Assembly (NCBI GenBank): GCA_963643175.1
Contig: CAVIJF010000022.1
Location: 1-26,311 of the forward strand
Reading direction: 5' to 3'
Length of the DNA stretch: 26,311 bases
Source of the DNA: CAMEON01 sp963643175
GTDB lineage: Bacteria > Bacillota > Clostridia > Oscillospirales > CAG-272
Shown: positions 1-8,366 of the stretch, in pieces
Position numbering within the stretch: the first letter of the stretch is position 1
Layout: every line of letters begins with the position of its first letter
Translations under genes and position numbers: made by a program
The notes under the pieces: model-generated
Databases searched by the model: none
Told to the model about the DNA's origin: nothing
The model's input: the letters and a program-made list of their open reading frames with translations, nothing else

Positions 1-99
1 GGGTCGGGGGGATGGGGGCAATAGACTTATGCGAAGTCGGGGAGAGCCGGAGACGGCAGGGCACAGGCACCCCTTCCGGCACCGCAAACCGTCCGGCAC
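1..99 (+). repeat. Interspersed repeat copy A (3' part of two-hairpin element plus 50-bp module)
   Basis: These 99 bases align along their whole length with 16121-16217, with scattered substitutions and small indels. Bases 1-19 (GGGTCGGGGGGATGGGGGC) correspond to the stretch that directly follows the second hairpin of the full copy at 16036-16217. Bases 51-99 are a GC-rich module that recurs at 16170-16217 and, inverted, at 22558-22582 and 26019-26057. Bases 59-83 match 22558-22582 inverted without a mismatch. The copy begins at the first base of the window, so the hairpin part presumably lies outside. It sits downstream of carB, where no T-tract terminator is visible on the minus strand. Function unknown. 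Confidence 0.8.
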
Positions 100-143
100 T
101 ATCCACAGTCTTCCCCCGCACGACTCTTTCTCTCCCCCGGAAA

Positions 144-3100
144 TTACTTTCCCTTTCCTTCCCCGTCGATGGTGGAGATTTCAGGAATGGATTCCTCCAG
201 AACGTCCAGCACGATGCGGGCGGTGTCAAGGGAGGTGAAGGTGGTCACGCCGTTCTGAACGGCACAGCGGCGGATGGCAACGCCGTCCTCGTAGTGAACG
301 CCGGAGAGAATGGCGCGGGTGTTGATGATATAGCTGACATAGCCGGCACGGATGGAATCCAGAATTTCCTCGCTGCCCTCGCTGAGCTTGCCGCGGATGC
401 GGGTGCGGATGCCGTGCTGCTTGAGGAACATGGCAGTGCCGACCGTCGCTTCAATGTTGAAGCCCAGCCGGTAGAAGCGGCGCACAAGCGGCAGCGCTTC
501 CTCCTTGTCCTCGTCCGCAATGGTCACAATGACGGTGCCGTAGTCCTTCATGCGGACGCCGGACGCCTTGAGAGCCTTGTACAGCGCCCGGTTGAGGCGG
601 CGGTCATAACCGATTGCCTCACCCGTGGACTTCATCTCCGGGGAGAGGTAGGCGTCCATGCCGGTCAGCTTGGCGAAGGAGAAGGCTGGCGCCTTGACGT
701 ACCACCAGTGCCGCTCCGGCAGAATCATGTCCGTGATGCCCTGCTCCGCCAGAGACTCGCCCAGCATGGCGCGGGTCGCAATGCGCACAAGGTTGATGCC
801 GGTGGACTTGGACAGGAATGGCACGCTCCGCGATGCGCGCGGGTTGACCTCGATGACATACACGTGGTTTTCGCTGTCCACAATGAACTGAATATTGAAC
901 AGCCCCACGATGCCGATGCCCAGCCCCAGCCGCCGGGTGTAGTCCGCGATGGTGTCCTTGACAGACTGCGGGATGGAGAAGGGCGGGTAGACGCTGGTGC
1001 TGTCGCCGGAGTGCACGCCCGTGCGCTCCACCAGCTCCATGATGCCGGGCAGGAACACCTGCTTTCCGTCGCATACGGCGTCCACCTCGACCTCCTTGCC
1101 CACAATGTAGCGGTCGATCAGCACCGGCTTGTCCTCGTCCACCTCGACCGCATTGCGGAGGTAGTGCCGGAGCATATCCTCCTTGGCGACAATCTCCATG
1201 GCGCGTCCGCCCAGCACGAAACTGGGACGCACCAGCACCGGATACCCGATGCGCTCCGCCGCGCGGACGCCGCTCTCAATGTCGGTCACGGCTTCGCCCT
1301 GCGGGTTCGGGATGCCCAGCGACTTGATGACCGCGTCAAAGGCATCACGGTTCTCTGCCTTCTCGATGCCGTCGCAGTCGGTGCCGATAATCCGGACGCC
1401 CCGGCGTGCCAGCGGCTCCGCCAGATTGATGGCGGTCTGCCCGCCAAGCGTGGCGATGACGCCCTCCGGATGCTCCAGATGGACGATGTTCATCACATCC
1501 TCCGCCGTCAGCGGCTCAAAGTACAGCTTGTCCGCCGTGGTGTAGTCGGTCGAAACGGTTTCGGGGTTGTTGTTGATGACAATCGCCTCATAGCCCATTT
1601 CCCGGATGGTGTGCACCGCGTGGACGGTGGAGTAGTCGAACTCCACGCCCTGCCCGATGCGGATGGGACCTGAACCGAGGATAATCACCTTGCGCCGGTC
1701 GGTCACGACGGACTCGTTCTCCTCGGCGTAGGTGGAGTAGAAATAGGGCACGTAGCTGTCAAACTCGCTGGCGCAGGTGTCTATCATCTTGTATACCGGG
1801 AAGATGTTCTCCTGAATGCGCCGGGCGTACACCTCGTCCTCGGTCGTGTGCCACAGCTCCGCGACGTAGGAGTCCGAGAAGCCCATGCGCTTTGCCTCGC
1901 GGAGCAGCTCCGGCGAATGCGGTGCCCGCTCCAGCTCGCGCTCAAAGTCCACAATCTTCTGTACCTTGTCCAGGAAAAACATATCAATCTGCGTGATGTT
2001 GCAGATAATCGACGGATCAACGCCCATCCACATCAGCTGCGAGATGGCGTAGATGCGGTCATCCGTGCCCTCCCGGATGTAGTCCAGCAGCTGATCCACG
2101 CTCATGTGTGCCGAATCGAACTTCTCCATGTGGAGGTGGTTCTTGCCCTCCTCCAGCGACCGGATTGCCTTGAGCAGGCTCTCCTCGAAGCTGCGCCCCA
2201 CGCTCATGACCTCTCCGGTCGCCTTCATCTGGGTGGACAGCGTGTTCATGGCGGCGGGGAACTTGTCGAAGGGGAAGCGCGGCATTTTGGTCACAACATA
2301 GTCCAGCGTCGGCTCAAAGCAGGCAAGCGTGTTCGCCAGCTGTATCTCGTGCAGGTTCATGCCCACGGCAATCTTGGCGGATACCCGCGCAATGGGGTAG
2401 CCGCTCGCCTTGGACGCCAGCGCCGAGGAGCGCGACACGCGGGGGTTGACCTCGATGACATAGTAGCGGAAGGAGTGCGGATCCAGCGCGAACTGCACGT
2501 TGCAGCCGCCCTTGACGCGCAGGGCGCGGATAATCTTCAGGGCGCTGTCGCGCAGCATCTGGTACTCCTTGTTGGTCAGCGTCTGACTGGGCGCCACCAC
2601 GATGGAGTCGCCGGTGTGGATGCCCACGGGGTCAAGGTTCTCCATGTTGCACACCGTGATGGCGGTGTCGTTGGCGTCCCGGATGACCTCGTACTCAATC
2701 TCCTTGTAGCCCTTGATGCTCTTCTCGACCAGCACCTGATGCACCGGGGAGAGCGCCAGTGCGTTCTTCATCATCTCGCGCAGCTCGTCCGGGTTGTAGG
2801 CAAAGCCGCCGCCCGTGCCGCCCAGCGTGAAGGCGGGGCGCAGGATGACGGGGTAGCCGATGGTCTCCGCCGCCGTGATTGCCTCCTCGATGCTGTACGT
2901 AATCTGCGACGGCACGACCGGCTCCCCGATCTGCTCGCACAGCTCCTTGAACAGTTCTCTGTCCTCCGCTCGCTCGATGCTGTCGGCGTCGGTGCCCAGC
3001 AGCTCGATTTCGCACTCCGCCAGCACGCCCTTCTTGGCAAGCTGCATGGCAAGGTTGAGTCCTGTCTGCCCGCCGATGCCGGGCACGATGGCGTCCGGGC

Positions 3101-3344
3101 GCTCCATGCGGCAGATACGCGCCAGAAATTCCAGCGTCAGCGGCTCCATGTACACCTTGTCCGCGACCGACGTATCGGTCATGATGGTAGCGGGGTTGGA
3201 GTTGGCGAGGATGACCTCATAGCCCTCCTCCTTGAGTGCCAGACACGCCTGCGTGCCGGCGTAGTCGAACTCCGCCGCCTGCCCGATGACGATGGGACCG
3301 GAGCCGATGACAAGCACCTTGCGTATATCGGTTCTCTTAGGCAT
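144..3344 (-). CDS. carB: Carbamoyl-phosphate synthase large subunit
   Basis: The 1066-residue product is full length for CarB. It makes carbamoyl phosphate from bicarbonate, ATP and the ammonia delivered by CarA, feeding pyrimidine and arginine synthesis in the cytoplasm. The internal duplication is clear: the motif GSGPIVIGQAAEFDY at residues 14-28 recurs as GSGPIRIGQGVEFDY at about 557-571. Each half carries an ATP-grasp domain with the metal/ATP residues VIEVNPR (about 296-302 and again in the second half). Residues about 400-550 form the oligomerisation domain, and the last 130 or so are the MGS-like allosteric domain. The start codon overlaps the carA stop (ATGCCTAA), giving translational coupling, and follows a perfect anti-16S Shine-Dalgarno. 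It is the last gene of the glutamine/nucleotide cluster. Confidence 0.98.
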   Translation of the reverse strand: MPKRTDIRKVLVIGSGPIVIGQAAEFDYAGTQACLALKEEGYEVILANSNPATIMTDTSVADKVYMEPLTLEFLARICRMERPDAIVPGIGGQTGLNLAMQLAKKGVLAECEIELLGTDADSIERAEDRELFKELCEQIGEPVVPSQITYSIEEAITAAETIGYPVILRPAFTLGGTGGGFAYNPDELREMMKNALALSPVHQVLVEKSIKGYKEIEYEVIRDANDTAITVCNMENLDPVGIHTGDSIVVAPSQTLTNKEYQMLRDSALKIIRALRVKGGCNVQFALDPHSFRYYVIEVNPRVSRSSALASKASGYPIARVSAKIAVGMNLHEIQLANTLACFEPTLDYVVTKMPRFPFDKFPAAMNTLSTQMKATGEVMSVGRSFEESLLKAIRSLEEGKNHLHMEKFDSAHMSVDQLLDYIREGTDDRIYAISQLMWMGVDPSIICNITQIDMFFLDKVQKIVDFERELERAPHSPELLREAKRMGFSDSYVAELWHTTEDEVYARRIQENIFPVYKMIDTCASEFDSYVPYFYSTYAEENESVVTDRRKVIILGSGPIRIGQGVEFDYSTVHAVHTIREMGYEAIVINNNPETVSTDYTTADKLYFEPLTAEDVMNIVHLEHPEGVIATLGGQTAINLAEPLARRGVRIIGTDCDGIEKAENRDAFDAVIKSLGIPNPQGEAVTDIESGVRAAERIGYPVLVRPSFVLGGRAMEIVAKEDMLRHYLRNAVEVDEDKPVLIDRYIVGKEVEVDAVCDGKQVFLPGIMELVERTGVHSGDSTSVYPPFSIPQSVKDTIADYTRRLGLGIGIVGLFNIQFIVDSENHVYVIEVNPRASRSVPFLSKSTGINLVRIATRAMLGESLAEQGITDMILPERHWWYVKAPAFSFAKLTGMDAYLSPEMKSTGEAIGYDRRLNRALYKALKASGVRMKDYGTVIVTIADEDKEEALPLVRRFYRLGFNIEATVGTAMFLKQHGIRTRIRGKLSEGSEEILDSIRAGYVSYIINTRAILSGVHYEDGVAIRRCAVQNGVTTFTSLDTARIVLDVLEESIPEISTIDGEGKGK

Positions 3345-4440
3345 TCCGGCTCACCTCCTTTGCGTCCGCCATGCTGCGGACAAACTGTTCAAACAGGTAG
3401 CGGCTGTCCTGCGGACCGGGTGCGCTCTCGGGGTGGTACTGCACCGAGAACACGCGCTCCGCCGGGCAGGCGACGCCCTCCACGGTACCGTCCAGCAGGT
3501 TGCGGTGGGTGACGGACAGTCCCGTCCCCTCCAGCGACTCCGGGCGCACGGCGTAGCTGTGGTTCTGCGAGGTCATCTCGACCCTGCCTGTCGTCAGGTT
3601 CATGACAGGGTGGTTCCCGCCGCGGTGCCCGAACTTGAGCTTATAGGTTTCGGCGCCGTAGGCGAGGGAAATCAGCTGGTGACCGAGGCAGATTCCGAAG
3701 ATGGGGAAGCGTCCGCGCAGTCCCCGCACGGTCTGAATGACGGGCAGGACATCGGCGGGGTCGCCGGGTCCGTTGGAGAGGAACACGCCGTCCGGCTTCA
3801 TGAAGGCGATCTCCTCCGCCGTCGTGGTATACGGTACCACGGTGACGTTACAGCCGAACTGGTTGAGGCAGCGGACGATATTCAGCTTGATTCCGCAGTC
3901 CACCGCCACGACATTGAAGCGGGGATTGGCAGTCCGTGCGTACCAGCGCTTGCGGCAGCTGACGCGCCCCACGGCGTCATGCGGGACGGGTGTTTCGCGT
4001 ATGATTTCCAGCGCCTGCTCCACGGGGGTTCCGATGCCCGTCAGCAGTCCGCGCCGCGTGCCGTGATCCCGGATGCTGCGGGTCAGGCTGCGCGTATCGA
4101 CGCCGGACAGTCCGGGGATTCCGTTTTCCTCCAGCAGCTCGGACAGCGTTTTGGTATAGCGGAAGTTGGAGGGCATATCGTTATAGTCATACACGATCAT
4201 GCCGCCGATGCCGGGGGTTTTGCACTCGAAGTCGTCGTCTGTCACGCCGTAGTTGCCGATAAGCGGATAGGTCATCACGACCGCCTGATCGGTATAGGAG
4301 AGATCCGAAACTATCTCCTGATACCCGACCATGGAGGTATTGAACACGATTTCGCATACGCGGTTTGCGGGGTATCCGAACCCGTAGCCTGTATACACGC
4401 TGCCGTCCTCTAAGACGAGTTTCCTGTCTTTCTGCTTCAT
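3337..4440 (-). CDS. carA: Carbamoyl-phosphate synthase small (glutaminase) subunit
   Basis: CarA hydrolyses glutamine and passes ammonia through a tunnel to CarB. The 367-residue protein has the N-terminal CPSase small-chain domain (about 1-140) and a C-terminal class I glutamine amidotransferase domain. The catalytic triad is visible as C251 in FGICLGHQL, with H336 and E338 in QYHPES. The oxyanion loop LSNGPGDP is at about 221-228. Length is normal. The chosen ATG is preceded by AAAGGAG at good spacing. It overlaps carB by 8 bases and lies 211 bp after dapF, in a leader with two hairpins, so the pair may have its own control. I saw no PyrR-type attenuator. Confidence 0.97.
   Translation of the reverse strand: MKQKDRKLVLEDGSVYTGYGFGYPANRVCEIVFNTSMVGYQEIVSDLSYTDQAVVMTYPLIGNYGVTDDDFECKTPGIGGMIVYDYNDMPSNFRYTKTLSELLEENGIPGLSGVDTRSLTRSIRDHGTRRGLLTGIGTPVEQALEIIRETPVPHDAVGRVSCRKRWYARTANPRFNVVAVDCGIKLNIVRCLNQFGCNVTVVPYTTTAEEIAFMKPDGVFLSNGPGDPADVLPVIQTVRGLRGRFPIFGICLGHQLISLAYGAETYKLKFGHRGGNHPVMNLTTGRVEMTSQNHSYAVRPESLEGTGLSVTHRNLLDGTVEGVACPAERVFSVQYHPESAPGPQDSRYLFEQFVRSMADAKEVSRNA
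3351..3361 (-). promoter_or_regulatory. Strong Shine-Dalgarno of carB inside carA
   Basis: On the minus strand the bases read AAAGGAGGTGA, a full-length complement to the 3' end of 16S rRNA, six bases before the carB ATG. It lies within the last codons of carA and fixes the carB start at 3344. It is the strongest ribosome binding site I saw in the cluster. Confidence 0.85.
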
Positions 4441-4458
4441 GTGTTTTTTTCTCCTTTC

Positions 4459-4510
4459 ATTCCGGGCGTCATCTGCCCGATCCGGAATGGTATTTCCGCG
4501 GTTCCCGCGG
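4459..4510 (-). promoter_or_regulatory. Two consecutive hairpins in the carA leader
   Basis: Immediately upstream of the carA ribosome binding site the minus strand contains CCGCGG-GAA-CCGCGG (4496-4510). This is followed by the inverted repeat ATTCCGG...CCGGAAT (arms 4482-4488 and 4459-4465), which also allows an inner GGGC/GCCC pairing. The second hairpin ends directly before AAAGGAG, so folding could affect carA translation. Neither is followed by a T-tract, so they are not ordinary terminators. The loops do not match the dual-hexaloop consensus of known ANTAR targets or the PyrR binding loop as I know them. A regulatory role is inference only. Confidence 0.4.
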
Positions 4511-4575
4511 GGATGAACAAGGGTTTTGGGAGTGCTTTTTTGTGTTCCGGGCGCGGCACGGGTTATACTTTGGGT

Positions 4576-4630
4576 TGCCGGTTTCTTCTGGCATACCGGA
4601 AACGGCAGCCAAGGAGTGCGGGGGGACGGG
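4576..4630 (-). repeat. Diverged fragment of the 75-bp palindromic repeat
   Basis: In the dapF-carA gap, the bases GGTTTCTTCT followed by CGGCAGCCAAGGAG resemble the end of the repeat at 26130-26218 read on its minus strand (GGTTTCTGCTTC followed by GGGCAGCCAAGGAG). The match is patchy and judged by eye, so this is a probable decayed copy. A GGGGGT-CGGC-ACCCCC hairpin lies directly beside it at 4630-4645, between this fragment and the dapF stop. Confidence 0.45.
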
Positions 4631-4651
4631 GGTCGGCACCCCCAACGCCCC

Positions 4652-5503
4652 TCAGAGCGTCGCCGGAATCACCCCGTCACAGATTTCCTCGGCGGGTCCC
4701 GTCATGAACAGACGCCCGTCCGGCTCCGGACGGATAAGCAGATCGCCGCCGTCCAGCCGGACGGTAACAGAGTCCCCCACCGCGCAAATCCCGTCCGCAA
4801 CAGCCGCCGCAACAACCGCGCAGGCACCCGTCCCGCAGGCGGCGGTCACACCGCTGCCCCGCTCAAAAACCCTCATCCGCAGGGTCAAAGGGGCAAGCGG
4901 ATGCACAAGCTCCACGTTCACCCCGCCGGGGAAGGCAGGGTGCGCCTGAAGCGCCGTGCCGAGGTGCACCAGCGCCCCATCCGATACATCGTCGCAAAAC
5001 AGTACCGCGTGGGGGTTGCCGACCGATACCCGGCGCAGCGTCACAGCCCCGCCGTCCGGCAGGGTCAGTGACTGCACAGGGGACACCGCCGCCTGCCCCA
5101 TATCCGCCGTGACGGACGTCACGCGCCCGCCCGCTGGGTGCAGGAACAGATGCCGCAGACCTGCCGGCGTCTCGACCGTCAGCTCGGTGCGGGTCGTCAG
5201 TCCCCGGTCGTACACGTACTTGCCGAGACAGCGGATGCCGTTGCCGCACATGGCTGCCTCGCTCCCGTCCGCGTTGAATATCCGCATACGGAAATCCGCC
5301 ACCGCAGAGGGAAGAATCCATATCATGCCGTCCGCCCCCACGCCGCGGCGCGGGTCGGACAGGCGCACCGACAGTGCCGCCGGGTCGGCGGGGTCGCGGT
5401 CGGCGTACACGAACAGGTAACTGTTGCCCAGCCCGTGCAGTTTGGTGAAGGACAGCGGCGCGTCGCCGCCGGTGCGTCCGCCGGCGTCTCCCGTTACTCC
5501 CAC
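4652..5503 (-). CDS. dapF: Diaminopimelate epimerase
   Basis: DapF converts LL- to meso-diaminopimelate for lysine and peptidoglycan synthesis, without a cofactor, using two cysteines. Both are present: C86 in MCGNGIRC and C223 in TAACGTGAC, with E214 in RVFERGSG nearby. The family start motif appears as FTKLHGLGN at residues 19-27. The only usual start codon is GTG at 5503, which overlaps the guaA stop by 10 bases and adds about 17 Gly/Asp-rich residues before the conserved start. The family normally begins at the residue just before FTK, here a CTG codon, so the true start is uncertain. It is the only gene of the cluster outside glutamine/nucleotide metabolism, and the overlap suggests coupling to guaA. 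Confidence 0.93.
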   Translation of the reverse strand: MGVTGDAGGRTGGDAPLSFTKLHGLGNSYLFVYADRDPADPAALSVRLSDPRRGVGADGMIWILPSAVADFRMRIFNADGSEAAMCGNGIRCLGKYVYDRGLTTRTELTVETPAGLRHLFLHPAGGRVTSVTADMGQAAVSPVQSLTLPDGGAVTLRRVSVGNPHAVLFCDDVSDGALVHLGTALQAHPAFPGGVNVELVHPLAPLTLRMRVFERGSGVTAACGTGACAVVAAAVADGICAVGDSVTVRLDGGDLLIRPEPDGRLFMTGPAEEICDGVIPATL

Positions 5504-7047
5504 TCCACGGTTGCCGGCGGCTTGCCGGTGATGTCGTAGACGACGCGTCCGGCGCCGGGCACCTCGTTGACAATGCGGGTGGCAACGGCGCTCAGCGTCG
5601 CGTGCGAAATCGGGACATAGACGCAGGTCATGAAGTCGGAGGTGCGCACGGCACGCAGGGCGACCGTGTAGCCGTAGGTGCGGAAATCGCCCACCACGCC
5701 GACCGAACGGGTGTCGGTCAGCACGGCGAAGTACTGATCCGCCCGGATGTGCCGCCGTACAACCTCCGCACGGAAGATGGCATCCGCCTCACGCAGGATA
5801 GCCAGTTTCTCCTCGGTAATCTCGCCGATGACGCGCACGCCCAGTCCCGGTCCCGGGAAGGGCTGGCGGTTGACGAAGGCGGCGGGCAGACCCAGCTGGC
5901 GCCCCAGTGCGCGCACCTCGTCCTTGAACAGCCCGCGCAGCGGCTCCACGACGCCGGCAAAGCTCATGTTGTCCGGCAGACCGCCGACATTGTGGTGGCT
6001 CTTGATGGTCGCCGCCTTGCCGCCCTTGCCGCCGCCCGATTCGATGACGTCGGGGTAGATGGTGCCCTGCGCAAGGTAGCGCACGTGCGGCAGCTTGCGC
6101 GCCTCCTCCTCGAACACCCGGACAAACTCGGTGCCGATAATCTTGCGCTTCTGCTCCGGGTCGGTCACGCCCCGCAGGGCGCCTAAGAAGCGATCCGCCG
6201 CATTGACGCGGATGAAATGCAGGTCGCGTCCCCGGAACGCCGCCTCCACTTCGTCGCCCTCGTCCTTGCGCATGAGTCCGTGATCCACGAAGATGCAGTG
6301 CAGCTGCCCCGGAATGGCACGCGACAGCAGCGCCGCGCAGACCGAGGAATCCACGCCGCCGGACAGTCCCAGCAGAACATGGTCGCTCCCGACCTGTGCC
6401 CGCACCGCCTCAATCAGCTGCTTCTCCAGGTCGCGGAGGTTATAGTCGCCCGCCGCGTGGCAGACGTTGTACAGGAAGTTGCGGATCATGGCGGTGCCGT
6501 TGGGCGTGCTCTCCACCTCCGGGTGGAACTGGACGCCGTACAGCCGCCGCTCCCGGTTCTCCAGCGCCGCAATCGGGCAGTTGTCCGTGGACGCCGCGCA
6601 GGAGAAGCCCTCCGGCAGGCGCACGATGCGGTCGGTGTGGCTCATCAGCCCGATCTGCTCCGCATCCAGCCCCGCAAACAGCGGGGAGGACGTCTCCACG
6701 TGCATGGGGGTGCGTCCGTACTCGCTGGTGGAGCAGGGCGCGACCTCGCCGCCCAGCGTCCATGTCAGCAGCTGGGAGCCGTAGCAGATACCCAGAACCG
6801 GGATGCCCAGCTCAAATATTTCCCTGTCGCAGTGGGGGGAATCCTCGCGGTATACGCTGTTGGGTCCGCCCGTGAGGATGATGCCGATCGGTGCCATCTC
6901 CCGCACAGCCGCGGCGGTGATGTCCCCCGCCTTGACCACCGACAGCACGCTGCACTCCCGCACCCGCCGGGCAATCAGTTCCTTGTACTGCCCGCCGAAG
7001 TCCAGAATCAGCACCAGCTCATGCTGTCCCTGTTGCTTATTCGCCAT
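5494..7047 (-). CDS. guaA: GMP synthase (glutamine-hydrolysing)
   Basis: GuaA aminates XMP to GMP using glutamine and ATP. The 517-residue protein has the class I amidotransferase domain first (C88 in GICYGSQL; H175 and E177 in QFHPE). The ATP-pyrophosphatase domain follows, with the P-loop SGGVDS at 229-234, then the dimerisation domain ending in the usual TVEWE. An in-frame TTG at 7056 would add three residues; I prefer the ATG at 7047, which has AAGGGG upstream at acceptable spacing. It follows purA by 18 bp, so the AMP and GMP branches from IMP are adjacent. No guaB is present in the window. Confidence 0.97.
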   Translation of the reverse strand: MANKQQGQHELVLILDFGGQYKELIARRVRECSVLSVVKAGDITAAAVREMAPIGIILTGGPNSVYREDSPHCDREIFELGIPVLGICYGSQLLTWTLGGEVAPCSTSEYGRTPMHVETSSPLFAGLDAEQIGLMSHTDRIVRLPEGFSCAASTDNCPIAALENRERRLYGVQFHPEVESTPNGTAMIRNFLYNVCHAAGDYNLRDLEKQLIEAVRAQVGSDHVLLGLSGGVDSSVCAALLSRAIPGQLHCIFVDHGLMRKDEGDEVEAAFRGRDLHFIRVNAADRFLGALRGVTDPEQKRKIIGTEFVRVFEEEARKLPHVRYLAQGTIYPDVIESGGGKGGKAATIKSHHNVGGLPDNMSFAGVVEPLRGLFKDEVRALGRQLGLPAAFVNRQPFPGPGLGVRVIGEITEEKLAILREADAIFRAEVVRRHIRADQYFAVLTDTRSVGVVGDFRTYGYTVALRAVRTSDFMTCVYVPISHATLSAVATRIVNEVPGAGRVVYDITGKPPATVEWE

Positions 7048-7065
7048 AGCTATCAAAACCCCTTA

Positions 7066-8331
7066 TCACAGTTTAATATATTCGTCGCGCCCCGCGCCGA
7101 CCGACACGTAGCCGATGCGGCAGCCGACTGCCTGCTCGATGTAGCGGATGTACTTCTTCGCGTTCTCCGGCAGAGACTCCCATGTGCGGCAGGCGGACAC
7201 GTCGCCGAAGCCGTCCACGTACTCCACAATCGGCTTTGCCCGCAGGAGGCGATCCCCGGTCGGGAAGTCGGTGGTGCGCTCGCCGTCCACGTCGTAGGCG
7301 ACGCAGACCGGAATCTTATCCATATACGCCAGCACGTCCAGCTTGGTCAGCACCACCGTGTCCGCGCCCTGCACCTTGACGCCGTAGCGGGAGGCGGGCA
7401 CGTCAAACGGACCGACCCGGCGGGGACGCCCGGTCGCGGCGCCGTACTCGCCGCCCGCGTCACGCAGTGCCTTTGCCTCGTCGCCGAACATCTCGCAGGT
7501 GAAGGGACCCTCGCCGACGCAGGTGGAGTACGCCTTCATGATACCCAGAACCGAATCCAGCCGGACACCGGGCACGCCGGCGCCGATAGGCGCGTAGCCC
7601 GCCAGCGTCGTGGAGGAGGAGGTGTAGGGGTAAATGCCGAAGTCAATGTCGCGCAGGGCGCCGAGCTGTGCCTCGAACATGATGCGCTTGCCCGCCGCAA
7701 TCGCCCGATCCAGATACACCGACACGTCGGTCACGAAGGGGGCAACGACGGTGCCGAACTTATCCAGCCACGCCAGCATTTCCTCCGGATCGACCGGCTT
7801 GTGTCCGTAGCCCGTGACCGTGATGTTCTTCCACTCCACGATGTCGTACACCTTCTGCCGCAGTGTCTCCGGATGAAGCAGATCCTCCATGCGCAGACCC
7901 TTCTTCATATACTTGTCGGCGTAGACCGGCGCGATGCCGCGGCGGGTGGAGCCGAACTTGCGGTCGGCAAGGCGATCCTCCTCCATGATGTCCTGCATTT
8001 TGTGGTAGGGCATACAGATGATAGCCTTGTCGCTGATTTTCAGGTTGTCCGGCGTGATGACGATGCCCTTCTCGCGCAGGTGCGTCACCTCGCCCACGAG
8101 GTGCTCGATATCAATGACCATGCCGTTGCCCATGACGTTGACGGTCGTCTCGCGCAGAATGCCGGACGGCAGCAGGTTCAGGATGAACTTGCCCTTGTCG
8201 TTGACGACGGTGTGTCCGGCGTTGTTGCCCCCCTGATAGCGGCAGATGATGTCGTAGTCGGACGAAAGCAGATCGACCATGCGACCCTTGCCCTCATCGC
8301 CCCAGTTGATGCCCACGATTGCGGTTAACAT
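7066..8331 (-). CDS. purA: Adenylosuccinate synthetase
   Basis: PurA condenses IMP with aspartate, driven by GTP, the first committed step to AMP. At 421 residues it is normal length. The N-terminal GTP-binding signature appears as WGDEGKG (about residues 10-16), with Arg following where Lys is more usual. The catalytic His motif is GNNAGHTV at about 36-43. The start ATG has AAGGAG ten bases upstream. It lies 35 bp after purB, whose product acts on the PurA product, and 18 bp before guaA. Confidence 0.97.
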   Translation of the reverse strand: MLTAIVGINWGDEGKGRMVDLLSSDYDIICRYQGGNNAGHTVVNDKGKFILNLLPSGILRETTVNVMGNGMVIDIEHLVGEVTHLREKGIVITPDNLKISDKAIICMPYHKMQDIMEEDRLADRKFGSTRRGIAPVYADKYMKKGLRMEDLLHPETLRQKVYDIVEWKNITVTGYGHKPVDPEEMLAWLDKFGTVVAPFVTDVSVYLDRAIAAGKRIMFEAQLGALRDIDFGIYPYTSSSTTLAGYAPIGAGVPGVRLDSVLGIMKAYSTCVGEGPFTCEMFGDEAKALRDAGGEYGAATGRPRRVGPFDVPASRYGVKVQGADTVVLTKLDVLAYMDKIPVCVAYDVDGERTTDFPTGDRLLRAKPIVEYVDGFGDVSACRTWESLPENAKKYIRYIEQAVGCRIGYVSVGAGRDEYIKL

Positions 8332-8366
8332 GATGTACTATCTCCTTGTATAATTTTTTGAGTGCC

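Noticed and set aside
4441..4651. PyrR attenuator before carA
   Set aside because: No PyrR anti-antiterminator loop consensus and no terminator with T-tract could be seen in this leader.
6217..8328. 703-codon open frame on the plus strand
   Set aside because: It lies antisense to guaA and purA, whose products are unmistakable. Its translation is rich in His, Arg, Gly and Ala without a recognisable domain, as expected from the reverse frame of GC-rich genes. The same applies to long plus-strand frames at 12-1673, 1848-3512, 9357-10793, 10471-11970, 12338-13645, 17759-19531 and 20010-22130.
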